From contig NC_088955.1 of the NCBI RefSeq assembly GCF_010111755.1, positions 248,001-312,000 on the forward strand: a stretch of 64,000 nucleotides of DNA, written 5' to 3'. Shown piece after piece: positions 10,665 to 19,319 of the stretch; position 1 is the stretch's first letter, and each line of letters opens with the position of its first letter. The notes below the pieces were generated by a model. It saw nothing but the letters and a program-made list of their open reading frames with translations. It made no database searches and was not told where the DNA came from. Made by a program: the position numbers and the translations under genes. Source of the stretch: Nakaseomyces glabratus (taxonomy: Eukaryota > Ascomycota > Saccharomycetes > Saccharomycetales > Saccharomycetaceae).

Positions 10665-11795
10665 TTACTCAACATCCACATCGACTCCAAAATCTTCAAG
10701 CGATTCACCCCAGTCATTTAGCCATTCTGATCTGGAGAGCTTTTTTTCTGGTGTTCGGATTCGTATTACTTGTTCACCTTCTTCTGAGATGATCTGAACA
10801 TTTGATGTATGTTCGCTAGTAGAATTTAAGTGCTTAGTCGAATCTGGAGGCCAAGGGAGACAAAGTATAATATCATTCAAAGAATTAGGATCTTCTATCA
10901 TGGACTCCTCATTCTTTTGGAAATGTAAACCATCATCTTGTGGCCCGCTAAATGGATACAACCATAAAGGCGGGGTGCCTAACAATTGAATTGCGTTCCT
11001 GAAAGGGCCAAGATCATAAGGAAAATTAACTAATTCATCCAACGATAATCTCTTTTTGTTTAACAGGGCTTCAGCCTGGCTCTCAACATGTTCATTTCGT
11101 AGGTTAGGGAAGATATACCAAACATTCTCTATTAATATAGGTAATAGTTTACTCATTCGAGCTAAAGTTTCTAATCTATCCATTTCCCAAGATTCTATTT
11201 GAGATCTTCCATTAAATATTTGGTTGAATAAACATCTGATCATTAAAATGCTAATTGTTAATAATATGAAAGCATTGAGTGGCGTTAAAATAGTGAGAAA
11301 TATCAATTCCGATTTATAGTAGAGATAACTTGGCGAGCTCCGGTGTACCCATATCGAATGGATTCTAGTTGTTAAAAATATAGCCAAACTAGTAGTGCCA
11401 ACAATCACCCAAAATAAAAATCTTATAAAATGAGGAAAATTGTTATAGCCAACACAATTCATAGTCCAAGGGCAATGATGATCCATCATTAGGACACATT
11501 GATTACATGTTTTGCAATGATGACTTCTTTCCGGTTTGTAACACTTGCACTTTTTGCAATACACTTTCCACTCATTTTTAGATGGTTTAAAGTTTGTTGG
11601 AGGTTTTCCTGGTGGTGTGTATATTGCTAAATAGTATGATAGCCAAATCATTGTTTGACAAAACTGATACCACAGCTGTTTTCGAAGGCTTAAGAAATTT
11701 AATAAAATGAAGTAATGTGCACAGTAGCCAATGGATGCAATCAAAAAACTAGGTATTGCAATGCCTAACCATGGCCATTTTAATTTCACCGGCAT
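10665..11795 (-). CDS. PFA4: DHHC protein S-palmitoyltransferase Pfa4
   Basis: Endoplasmic-reticulum palmitoyltransferase; in S. cerevisiae it palmitoylates chitin synthase Chs3 and several amino-acid permeases. The 376-residue protein has two N-terminal membrane segments (about 10-58), then the cysteine-rich DHHC domain with the catalytic DHHC at residues 105-108, and two further membrane segments. The C-terminal tail ends WGESLEDFGVDVDVE, almost the same as the S. cerevisiae tail. Length matches (378 in S. cerevisiae). The start MPVKLKWPWLGIAIP is conserved. Confidence 0.97.
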   Translation of the reverse strand: MPVKLKWPWLGIAIPSFLIASIGYCAHYFILLNFLSLRKQLWYQFCQTMIWLSYYLAIYTPPGKPPTNFKPSKNEWKVYCKKCKCYKPERSHHCKTCNQCVLMMDHHCPWTMNCVGYNNFPHFIRFLFWVIVGTTSLAIFLTTRIHSIWVHRSSPSYLYYKSELIFLTILTPLNAFILLTISILMIRCLFNQIFNGRSQIESWEMDRLETLARMSKLLPILIENVWYIFPNLRNEHVESQAEALLNKKRLSLDELVNFPYDLGPFRNAIQLLGTPPLWLYPFSGPQDDGLHFQKNEESMIEDPNSLNDIILCLPWPPDSTKHLNSTSEHTSNVQIISEEGEQVIRIRTPEKKLSRSEWLNDWGESLEDFGVDVDVE

Positions 11796-12176
11796 AATAA
11801 CTGATTAAATTAGTGTCGATCTTGATTGAGGTCAAATGATCATACAGTAAATCAAAAAACTTTGAAAATCAGTGTGCTATTATTTTCTTACTTTAACCTT
11901 GTAAACCACTAGATTCCTATCTTCTCATAAGTATTTTCTATAGTCAATAATGTTATGTTACTTTACTAGATCAAACATACTAAATTGTCAATTCGGTACT
12001 CCATTAAAACTGTATCTCGCTACCTTTTTCAAAGTTGGTTAATTAGTGGAAGTGTGCACTGTTAGGCCAATTAGCCCTCCTAAACATAAATTATACATAC
12101 TAAGTTATACATGTAAAGTCATGAATCTGAATCATTTTAAAACAAAATATAAAACAATCTCCATACTGTTTAATCC
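11796..12176. other. PFA4 upstream / IZH2 downstream intergenic region
   Basis: A 381-bp A+T-rich gap between two minus-strand genes. No RNA gene, repeat or clear regulatory motif was seen. Confidence 0.5.
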
Positions 12177-13124
12177 TCAATACATATCTATCATAAATCT
12201 ATAATGGACTAAAGAATAGCTACCTAAAAGAGCCTTTAAATGACAAAGGGCAGCTACAACCACCAAAATGTGAAATATCTGATGAGAATGGCCCCACAGA
12301 TCAAAACTTCCGGGACTCATCTTCTCTGGAAATCTAATTCCGTACAGAAATGCACCAAATATATAAAATACACCTTCTAAGATAACCCACTTTAGTTGTA
12401 TCCTTGTCCAAGTTTCAGTAGGACCATACTTGAAAAGTCCAGCTAGAATAGGCAGTACTGCTGATAAACCAAATATCACAAACAGAGCTGCCCTGTATGG
12501 TCTCCATTCCCGCGATCTAAAAGTATCTTTGAGTGACACTACGGCGCATGCCGCCCCAAAAGTCATAGTGATTAAAGAAAATATACCGAAGAACCATGGA
12601 TTACCGTGAAAGCCATAATATAAAATGCTTACCATTGATGCAACAATGAGAAATACAATTCCTAGATAATCAAGCTTATTGCCAAAGACAGCTACTCTCA
12701 ACGAATGGCTCTTTAAGCAATGGAATGTGCTACTTAGGATCAAACATGAGAAAGCACCTAGGAAAAATATGTCAATAATCAAATAGTCTATCAAAGTGGT
12801 AGTACTGTATGTGGGCACAACATACTTATTAAAGAATATTGTACTGAAGAAAGCAATTGCAGGTATCAAATGTGAGTAGATATTCACAGTTTCATTATGA
12901 AGATAGAACAAACTGCGGATACACTCCATGACACTGCTAGTCTCCCTCACGTAACCAGTGTGAATGTGCTCATTATCCTTTTGCCATTCAGGTATTTCTT
13001 CCCATGTATATAGTTTCCTGACAACCGTCTTCTTCCGTAGTTTGATTTGTCCATCTGTACCTATAAGTGGCTGTTCTTCTGTGGTCACCATTGTGGCAAC
13101 TTTTCTTTGATGTACGTCACCCAT
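12177..13124 (-). CDS. IZH2: Izh2-type PAQR (adiponectin-receptor-like) membrane protein
   Basis: Seven-pass membrane protein of the progestin/adipoQ receptor (hemolysin III-related) family, linked in S. cerevisiae to zinc, sterol and phosphate metabolism. The 315-residue product shows the family signature motifs: YLHNETVNIYSHLIPA, SSTFHCLKSHS and the C-terminal GHSHQIFHILVV, which supply the metal-binding histidines. Multiple hydrophobic segments run from about 80 to 300. S. cerevisiae Izh2 is 317 residues, and the neighbours PFA4 and PHO80 match the same locus. I saw no perfect Zap1 zinc-responsive element upstream. Confidence 0.96.
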   Translation of the reverse strand: MGDVHQRKVATMVTTEEQPLIGTDGQIKLRKKTVVRKLYTWEEIPEWQKDNEHIHTGYVRETSSVMECIRSLFYLHNETVNIYSHLIPAIAFFSTIFFNKYVVPTYSTTTLIDYLIIDIFFLGAFSCLILSSTFHCLKSHSLRVAVFGNKLDYLGIVFLIVASMVSILYYGFHGNPWFFGIFSLITMTFGAACAVVSLKDTFRSREWRPYRAALFVIFGLSAVLPILAGLFKYGPTETWTRIQLKWVILEGVFYIFGAFLYGIRFPEKMSPGSFDLWGHSHQIFHILVVVAALCHLKALLGSYSLVHYRFMIDMY

Positions 13125-14123
13125 CTACCGTATTTTCGAATCGCTATACTACTAAATTAATAGTGAGAGCATGCTATTTTCCTACAGTATATAAATCATA
13201 TCTTTCTAGTCATTATATATATAAACCGATTCATCGCGAGGTCACCGGCCTTCGCAAGTTTTCTCCCAGAAACTCAACAATCAGTCTCAACTAAATCTGT
13301 TGTACTCGCATAATTGAAGGAAATCCAAGTACGCAATGCAAGACACTGAATACACCAAATATATAGGTTATAGACAACTTCCGGCATTAGTAACCCTCGC
13401 TCCGCACCTATATGTCTTTACAACATGATCATTGCGAACTCGAAATTGGTCACATATACATATACACCTAATGGCTTCCATATACTTTAATAAGCACAAT
13501 CGCTACCCTACACATTAACAATCCACTATCAACAGCGGCTCCGACCATTCTCTTGACTTTTAAATAATGCCGTCACTAGCACAGCTGCCTTTATGACTCC
13601 AATTCTTGCCTCATATAGATTCTACATTTCAAAGCTAATTGAGACATTTCCTTGTCTTTACCAAATGCTTCAAACAATTTTTTTTCAGAAATCGTCGCAC
13701 AAAAACGTGTCAAAACTTGATTCCAGTTCAACATTAAACTGAAAAGCGTAAAACCAGCTTAGACTAATTGTAGTTGCTATACTTTATATTACACCAGACA
13801 TCCTTAGTGGATTAATAACCAGTGATAGTGATATTGATAGAATACTACTCAATATAAGCGAACAGTTGAAACAAGACCTGTATTGCAAGCATCAGAGACT
13901 CGTTTGCTGGGTAGACATTGTGCTAGATTTTGTACTATTGGTTTAGCCTCACATACAAAATCACAAATCTTCATAAATCAATATATTTATCGAAGTTTGG
14001 ATACGCTATCAATACACCATTAATCAAGAAGTTGCATATGCTAAACTAGGAAGAGAAGTCTTCCTATTAGCATTTTATTGTATCATATCATAGCAAACTG
14101 TTATGAAATTAGAGTATTAAACT
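13125..14123. other. IZH2-PHO80 divergent promoter region
   Basis: A 1-kb A+T-rich region between divergent genes that should hold both promoters. I see no RNA gene. A six-codon upstream frame immediately before PHO80 is listed separately. Confidence 0.5.
14103..14120 (+). other. Short upstream ORF before PHO80
   Basis: An ATG at 14103 opens five sense codons followed by TAA at 14118-14120, three bases before the PHO80 ATG. It matters only if the PHO80 mRNA starts upstream of 14103, which the sequence cannot show. Confidence 0.35.
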
Positions 14124-15152
14124 ATGACTCCCCAAGATGCTCAGATCAATACAGATGAAGAAATACCAACTATCAAACTACCGAGAGATTTTCTGAAGTG
14201 CCCGAAAGGTGACCTAGTCATTCTAATAGCACGAATGCTACAGTTTATCATACAGATCAATGACTCCAATATTAAGGAAAACGAACGAAAATATGGCCTT
14301 ACTAGATTTCATTCAAAAATAGCACCTAATATATCAGTATTCAACTACTTTACCAGATTAACCAAATATTCCCTATTGGAACATTCTGTGCTTTTATCCG
14401 CAGTTTATTACATCGACCTTTTGTCTAACGTTTACCCAGCATTCAATCTCAACTCTCTAACTGCACATAGATTTCTACTGACAGCTACCACCATTGCAAG
14501 TAAAGGCCTTTGTGATTCTTTTTGTACAAACACACATTATTCGAAAGTAGGAGGTGTTCAATGCAATGAGCTTAATGTTCTAGAAAATGAATTTCTGAGA
14601 AAAGTTAATTATAGAATAATACCGCGAGATAACAATATAACGTTCTGCAAAATGGAGGTACAGAAGAATTTTTTTATACTACCAGAGTCAATAGAATCTG
14701 ACTTAGCCCCTTCCCTGCGGCAAGGGTATTCGTCAATATCAAATGCAGGCTATAACGTTCTGACACGATATTACTATAAAATTATAGAAGTTGTAGGGAA
14801 ATATAGCTCTTCCCCAGACAAAACAAAAAAAGTCAATTACGACATAGATATGCCTGCTAAAACTTTGCATGAACATCAGCAAAATGATGCTGTGAAAAAC
14901 TGCTCAAATAACAACAGCAACTATCAAACAGCTAGTAATAATATTCCCATCCCACAAACAATACCTCAGAACAGACCGAAAAGAAACTTCGACACTGTTG
15001 AAGAGAGGCATAATATCTACATCGAAGAGAAATCTAAAATGAATACCAATGGGCTTGCCGAAAAGTTAACATCTTCATCCTATAAAAAACAAATTACTGA
15101 AGATAAAAAGAATCAAATACTAGATAATAGCATATATCCTTCATCTATATAA
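14124..15152 (+). CDS. PHO80: Pho80 cyclin, phosphate-signalling regulator
   Basis: Cyclin partner of the Pho85 kinase; in high phosphate the complex phosphorylates the activator Pho4 and keeps PHO genes off. The 342-residue protein carries the Pho80-type cyclin fold at about 25-170, including RFHSKIAPNISVFNYFTRLTK, the stretch SLTAHRFLLTATTIASKGLCD and the NYRIIPRDNNITF motif. A C-terminal tail of about 130 residues is N/Q- and charge-rich and longer than in S. cerevisiae Pho80 (293 residues). It is the last gene before the centromere, as on S. cerevisiae chromosome XV. Confidence 0.97.
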   Translation: MTPQDAQINTDEEIPTIKLPRDFLKCPKGDLVILIARMLQFIIQINDSNIKENERKYGLTRFHSKIAPNISVFNYFTRLTKYSLLEHSVLLSAVYYIDLLSNVYPAFNLNSLTAHRFLLTATTIASKGLCDSFCTNTHYSKVGGVQCNELNVLENEFLRKVNYRIIPRDNNITFCKMEVQKNFFILPESIESDLAPSLRQGYSSISNAGYNVLTRYYYKIIEVVGKYSSSPDKTKKVNYDIDMPAKTLHEHQQNDAVKNCSNNNSNYQTASNNIPIPQTIPQNRPKRNFDTVEERHNIYIEEKSKMNTNGLAEKLTSSSYKKQITEDKKNQILDNSIYPSSI

Positions 15153-15240
15153 TCCCATATACATTTAACGAAACGATTCCACTGCATTTTACCAAAATTA
15201 CATTTTGAAACAAACTAATTACTGCTTTTCTAACAAAATT

Positions 15241-15348
15241 AATTACTTCGGAAACCATAACCTTTACGACCATAAATTTAAAAAATAATTGATTTAGTTT
15301 AAAGTTATTTAAAATGTATAGAAAAAGTATGTATATTAATCACATGAT
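15241..15348 (-). other. Point centromere (CDEI-CDEII-CDEIII)
   Basis: Read on the minus strand, the elements come in canonical order. A Cbf1-type CDEI motif lies at 15339-15348 (plus strand ATCACATGAT). CDEII follows at 15263-15340, 78 bp and about 86% A+T with A and T runs. CDEIII at about 15244-15262 reads GGTTATGGTTTCCGAAGTA on the minus strand and contains the invariant CCG core within TTTCCGAA. The CDEI match is perfect on the plus strand and has one mismatch to the 8-bp consensus in the orientation set by CDEIII. A CDEII of 77-79 bp is as described for Candida glabrata. The position between PHO80 and RRP6 equals that of CEN15 in S. cerevisiae. Confidence 0.93.
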
Positions 15349-15574
15349 CAGAGTAATAATATGAGCTTTCCTAGTTTGGATCGGGATTTATTAGGTGAAC
15401 TTATATATAATAGTAAGTTGTAGACCTAGATGAATATGAAATTAATATAATTATTAAGTATTATTTTGGTGGATTGTGAAACTTGGTTGTTTGTTGCAAT
15501 ATTTTTCGTTTCCAGTTTGACTTTGCTTTATAATTGCTTACTGGGTCAGAGGTGTGTATTTCACACGATTTAAT

Positions 15575-15624
15575 CTCATCGCTAGTAAAGTTGAAAATTT
15601 ATTCAATTTACTCGATGCGATGAG
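15575..15624. promoter_or_regulatory. RRP6 promoter: RRPE flanked by inverted PAC motifs
   Basis: CTCATCGC (inverted PAC) lies at 15575-15582, TGAAAATTT (RRPE) at 15592-15600 and GCGATGAG (PAC) at 15617-15624, about 110-160 bp before the RRP6 ATG. In budding yeasts PAC is bound by Dot6/Tod6 and RRPE by Stb3; they coordinate ribosome-biogenesis genes. Confidence 0.8.
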
Positions 15625-15736
15625 ATCAAATGTCATAAGAATAGTAAAGATTCTGAATTCTAATGTTCATGGGTAAAAATAGTTGATACAGATAACAATC
15701 AGTACCCATAATCAATTTCTATATCCCATATTCATC

Positions 15737-17950
15737 ATGTCGAGTGACAGTGGAGATAATGTGCTGAAAAAAGTAATGGAGACTGTCAGAGCCTCTAATG
15801 CTCTAGCATCGCAAGATGTAGAATTTCATAAGAGTATAGACACTAGCGTGGCAAACTCACTAGAAAAGAGTATGAAGAGCATGGCATCGGTGATGAACAA
15901 TATATTACTATCAATCGATAACAATAACGAGAAACTTGATGGTACCAATGAAAACCTGGAGGAGGTATGCAAAGAATTCAGCAATGTCATGGATGTTCTA
16001 TTCGAAAAGGCTGATAGATCGCTAGATATTCTTAATAGGAAATCCTCAACGAATGATAACAAAAAGAATATGCAGTTTCTTGACGATGTCAATGTAGCGG
16101 AGAATGATCCTAGCAGAAGGATTTCAAAACCACAGCTGAATTTTAAAACTCCTGTTGACAACAGTGAAAGCCACCCATTTAAGCCTCTGCTTATCGAGAA
16201 GCCCAATGCATTAAAGTCTATTGAAGAATCTACACAACTCGTTTTAGCAACAGAGGATATCCCAGAGCATTTCCAACAACCATACGAGTACGAAATTTTA
16301 AATCAAGAATACAATAACGATATTTTGGAGAAAAAAGAACCAATTCCCTCAACTTCCTGGGTTGATACCAATGCTATCTGGGTAGACAACATCAATAGTC
16401 TACAAGATATGATGCAAGAATTAAAGAAATCTTCAGAAATTGCTGTAGATTTGGAACACCATGACTTCAGGTCTTACTACGGTTTGGTGTGTCTAATGCA
16501 AATCAGTACAAGAACTCAGGATTATATTGTTGACACTATAGCTTTAAGAGATGATCTTAAAATGCTTAATGAAGTGTTTACAAATCCTTTGATCACAAAG
16601 GTATTCCATGGTGCCTTTATGGATATAATATGGTTACAGAGAGACTTGGGGCTTTACATTGTGAGTCTTTTTGATACGTTCCATGCGTCGAAGGCTCTTG
16701 GTCTTCCCAAACATAGCTTGGCTTACCTTTTGGAAAAATATGCCAATTTCAAAACCTCGAAAAAGTACCAACTAGCTGACTGGAGAAGAAGACCTCTTTC
16801 AAAGGCAATGATGGCATATGCTCGTGCAGATACTCATTTTTTATTAAACATATTTGATCAGATGAGAAATGGGCTAATTTCTTCTGGGAAACTAGCTGGA
16901 GTTTTGAGAGAATCTAGAAATGTAGCCCTTAGAAGATTTGAATACTCAAAGTACAAACCAAAGATTCCTGTGGCCAATATTTTTACTCCTGTTGAAAAAG
17001 AAAGTCCTTGGAGAACTTTAATGTATCAATATAATATTCCAGTTGATAAGGAGCCACTAATCCGCGAGCTCTATGAGTGGAGAGATATGATGGCTAGGCG
17101 AGATGATGAATCTCCTCGTTATGTTATGCCTAACCAACTACTGGTATCTCTTGTAGCATATGGTCCTGTTGACCCTATTTCCGTTGTGTCAGTAAGCAGT
17201 GTTGTTACAGATCATGTGAGAAGAAATTCAAAAACTCTTGCCAACCTGATAAAAAAGAAGCTGGAAGAAATCAAATTGGGAGAAGTGAAATCTATCAACA
17301 ACAGACTACCAAGCTCACTAGATGTCTCACAGGATGAATTACAGTTCTTACCATCACATAAGATTGAATTAATGACCGGGGCTTTCAAAGAAATTGAAAA
17401 TCAACTCACTCAGGCAACTAAGTCTAAGCAAGCCATGACTTCATCAGTGGTGCTTAGCGAAATCCTGCTACACCCTGAACATGCAGTAAAATATCATAAT
17501 GGTAGTGCATGTAGTGTTGAAGAATCAGAATTGAAAGATAGGTATTTGTCATATATTAAGGCTACTCTTCTTGCGGCAAGCAAAAATATCAATATGGTGC
17601 TGGAAACTTCAAACTCTAACGCTCCATTAGAAACTGAAGAAACTCATAACAAAAAGAGCGATCAAATTCAGGTTATCCCAGAGAAACAAGAAGATATGGA
17701 TGAAATTGTTGTTCTAAAGAAAAAGAAAATTCATTCTAACGACCAGAAAGCTAAACATGATGATGGAGACATTGTTGAAGAGCCTGTTGATTACAGTAAA
17801 GCCAATATTTTAGCTAGTGATAATAGAGAAGTTAAAAAGAAGGACAAAAAACGTGTCTTTGATCCGTACTCTTCCACTGGTGAAGGTCCAAAGGCTGCCA
17901 AAAAGAGGAGACTTGTAACCAAGGGTAAAAAGATATCATTTAAAAAATAG
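15737..17950 (+). CDS. RRP6: Nuclear exosome 3'-5' exoribonuclease Rrp6
   Basis: Nuclear-exosome-associated RNase D-type enzyme that trims 5.8S rRNA and snoRNAs and degrades aberrant nuclear RNA. I start at the ATG at 15737 (MSSDSGDNVLKKV), which gives 737 residues (733 in S. cerevisiae). The frame is open upstream only to a TTG at 15683. Domains are an N-terminal PMC2NT region that binds Rrp47/Lrp1 (about 1-110), the DEDD-Y exonuclease with Asp238 and Glu240 in AVDLEHHD and Tyr361/Asp365 in YARADTHF, an HRDC domain (about 425-505), and a basic C-terminal lasso/NLS. It is the first gene past the centromere and has a PAC/RRPE promoter. Confidence 0.98.
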   Translation: MSSDSGDNVLKKVMETVRASNALASQDVEFHKSIDTSVANSLEKSMKSMASVMNNILLSIDNNNEKLDGTNENLEEVCKEFSNVMDVLFEKADRSLDILNRKSSTNDNKKNMQFLDDVNVAENDPSRRISKPQLNFKTPVDNSESHPFKPLLIEKPNALKSIEESTQLVLATEDIPEHFQQPYEYEILNQEYNNDILEKKEPIPSTSWVDTNAIWVDNINSLQDMMQELKKSSEIAVDLEHHDFRSYYGLVCLMQISTRTQDYIVDTIALRDDLKMLNEVFTNPLITKVFHGAFMDIIWLQRDLGLYIVSLFDTFHASKALGLPKHSLAYLLEKYANFKTSKKYQLADWRRRPLSKAMMAYARADTHFLLNIFDQMRNGLISSGKLAGVLRESRNVALRRFEYSKYKPKIPVANIFTPVEKESPWRTLMYQYNIPVDKEPLIRELYEWRDMMARRDDESPRYVMPNQLLVSLVAYGPVDPISVVSVSSVVTDHVRRNSKTLANLIKKKLEEIKLGEVKSINNRLPSSLDVSQDELQFLPSHKIELMTGAFKEIENQLTQATKSKQAMTSSVVLSEILLHPEHAVKYHNGSACSVEESELKDRYLSYIKATLLAASKNINMVLETSNSNAPLETEETHNKKSDQIQVIPEKQEDMDEIVVLKKKKIHSNDQKAKHDDGDIVEEPVDYSKANILASDNREVKKKDKKRVFDPYSSTGEGPKAAKKRRLVTKGKKISFKK

Positions 17951-18307
17951 TAGCATTATGACAGAACTCAAGTAGCTAAACATAACCATTATCAAAGTTT
18001 GCATAATTTTTTTGCATTATTGAATATTAAGCATTTATATCGAATTTAGTTTATTATTATAACTAATCACTCTACATTTATAAACCCTCAATAAGTTTGT
18101 TACATGGATGAATAACTAGCAATATGACGTGTGTATTTTCAACTTGGAGACAAGTAAGAATCAGTTAAAATTATTAGGATTAGAAAACGCTCTTAATATA
18201 CAAATAAAACTTATTATATAAGTTACACCGCGAGTGCATGTACTGGTACAAAGTACCATCGTGCAAAAAACGAATTGATCAGATAATTCTTGACCATGAT
18301 ATTCATT
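17951..18307. other. RRP6-YPT7 convergent intergenic region
   Basis: A 357-bp A+T-rich gap between convergent genes, expected to hold both 3' ends. Nothing else was seen. Confidence 0.5.
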
Positions 18308-18934
18308 TCAACAACTACATGAATTACTTTCGCCTTCTAATTGAATGTTAATGGCATCGTTGAAATCATCTTCAAATGCATGTGCGTCGTTTTGATTCTG
18401 TTGTAATGCACTCTTTGCTATTTCTTCAAAAGCGGTATCCACATTTATGGCACTCTTGGCACTTGTTAAAAAGAGAGGTACATCTCCAAGTGACTTTGCG
18501 AGTTCCTGACCTGCTTTCTCACTCACCACTTTCTTAGAGTCTTCAATATCTACTTTGTTACCTAGGATCACGAAAGGGAAAGACTCCGGTGAGGATATAT
18601 TAGCATGAACCAAAAACTCATCCTTCCAGGACTTTATATTTTCGAAAGACTTCGCATTCGTCACATCATAGACTAGTACACAACAGTCTGCACCACGGTA
18701 GAAAGCAACACCAAGGGACTGGAAACGTTCTTGCCCTGCTGTATCCCACACTTGCATTGTGACTACTTTGTCATCATCTAAAACTACCTCTTTAGTCAAA
18801 AAGTCAGCACCGATAGTAGCTTTATACTGTTGAGAATACTTATCGTTCACATATCTGTGCATCAACGATGTCTTACCAACTCCGGAATCACCTAGGATTA
18901 TGACCTTCAGTATATTCTTCTTCCTTGCAATCAT
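18308..18934 (-). CDS. YPT7: Rab7-type GTPase Ypt7
   Basis: Vacuolar Rab7 GTPase; recruits HOPS and drives late endosome and vacuole fusion. The 208-residue protein equals S. cerevisiae Ypt7 in length and is nearly identical. It has the P-loop GDSGVGKT at 15-22, the effector region YKATIGADF, the switch [11 protein letters not shown], the guanine-binding GNKVD and the SAK motif. It ends CSC for double geranylgeranylation. In S. cerevisiae YPT7 is YML001W beside CEN13. Here it sits between RRP6 and ALG6 near the CEN15-type centromere, which suggests it belonged to the ancestral pericentromere before differential gene loss. Confidence 0.97.
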   Translation of the reverse strand: MIARKKNILKVIILGDSGVGKTSLMHRYVNDKYSQQYKATIGADFLTKEVVLDDDKVVTMQVWDTAGQERFQSLGVAFYRGADCCVLVYDVTNAKSFENIKSWKDEFLVHANISSPESFPFVILGNKVDIEDSKKVVSEKAGQELAKSLGDVPLFLTSAKSAINVDTAFEEIAKSALQQNQNDAHAFEDDFNDAINIQLEGESNSCSC

Positions 18935-19319
18935 CTCAACAACTATATTTCGACCAACTCGATATCGATTAGTCTAGTCTTTACTTTAACTGTAGAACAA
19001 ATACTGATTACTAAAGTCCAGGAACACACACCAAAATGCTATTTCTAACCAAGTAACCTGCTTATTATTTTGAAGTAATCCCTTGTTGATAGCTTCTGAA
19101 ATCCCAAAAGTGGTCTTCTGGACTTGCCTTCGTCCCGAAAGTTCAAGCGAGTCAAAAGACCCTTCGAGTTTCGACCATAGTTCATCACATTTTATCAAAT
19201 TCATAGTTACAACTGGGAAGAGATTGATACCAGGTGTATATCTTGGCTCGAGATTGCAACAACAATAGCGATAGAAACAGTAAGGACTAACTTGGATCGA
19301 TCAGCTTTGCACCAATACG
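18935..19319. other. YPT7-ALG6 divergent promoter region
   Basis: A 385-bp gap between divergent genes. A 72-codon minus-strand frame at 18986-19204 fills part of it, but it matches nothing I recognise. No RNA gene was seen. Confidence 0.5.

Larger units (their letters stand above)
15153..15736. other. PHO80-RRP6 intergenic region containing the centromere
   Basis: A 584-bp gap between two plus-strand genes. It holds the point centromere at about 15241-15348 and the RRP6 promoter with RRPE and PAC motifs at 15575-15624. There is no sign of another gene. Confidence 0.8.

Noticed and set aside
15683..15736. Upstream extension of RRP6 to a TTG codon
   Set aside because: The first ATG at 15737 gives the Rrp6-like N-terminus and length; non-ATG initiation is rare in yeast.
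18986..19204. 72-codon minus-strand frame between YPT7 and ALG6
   Set aside because: No similarity to a known protein and it lies in a divergent promoter.
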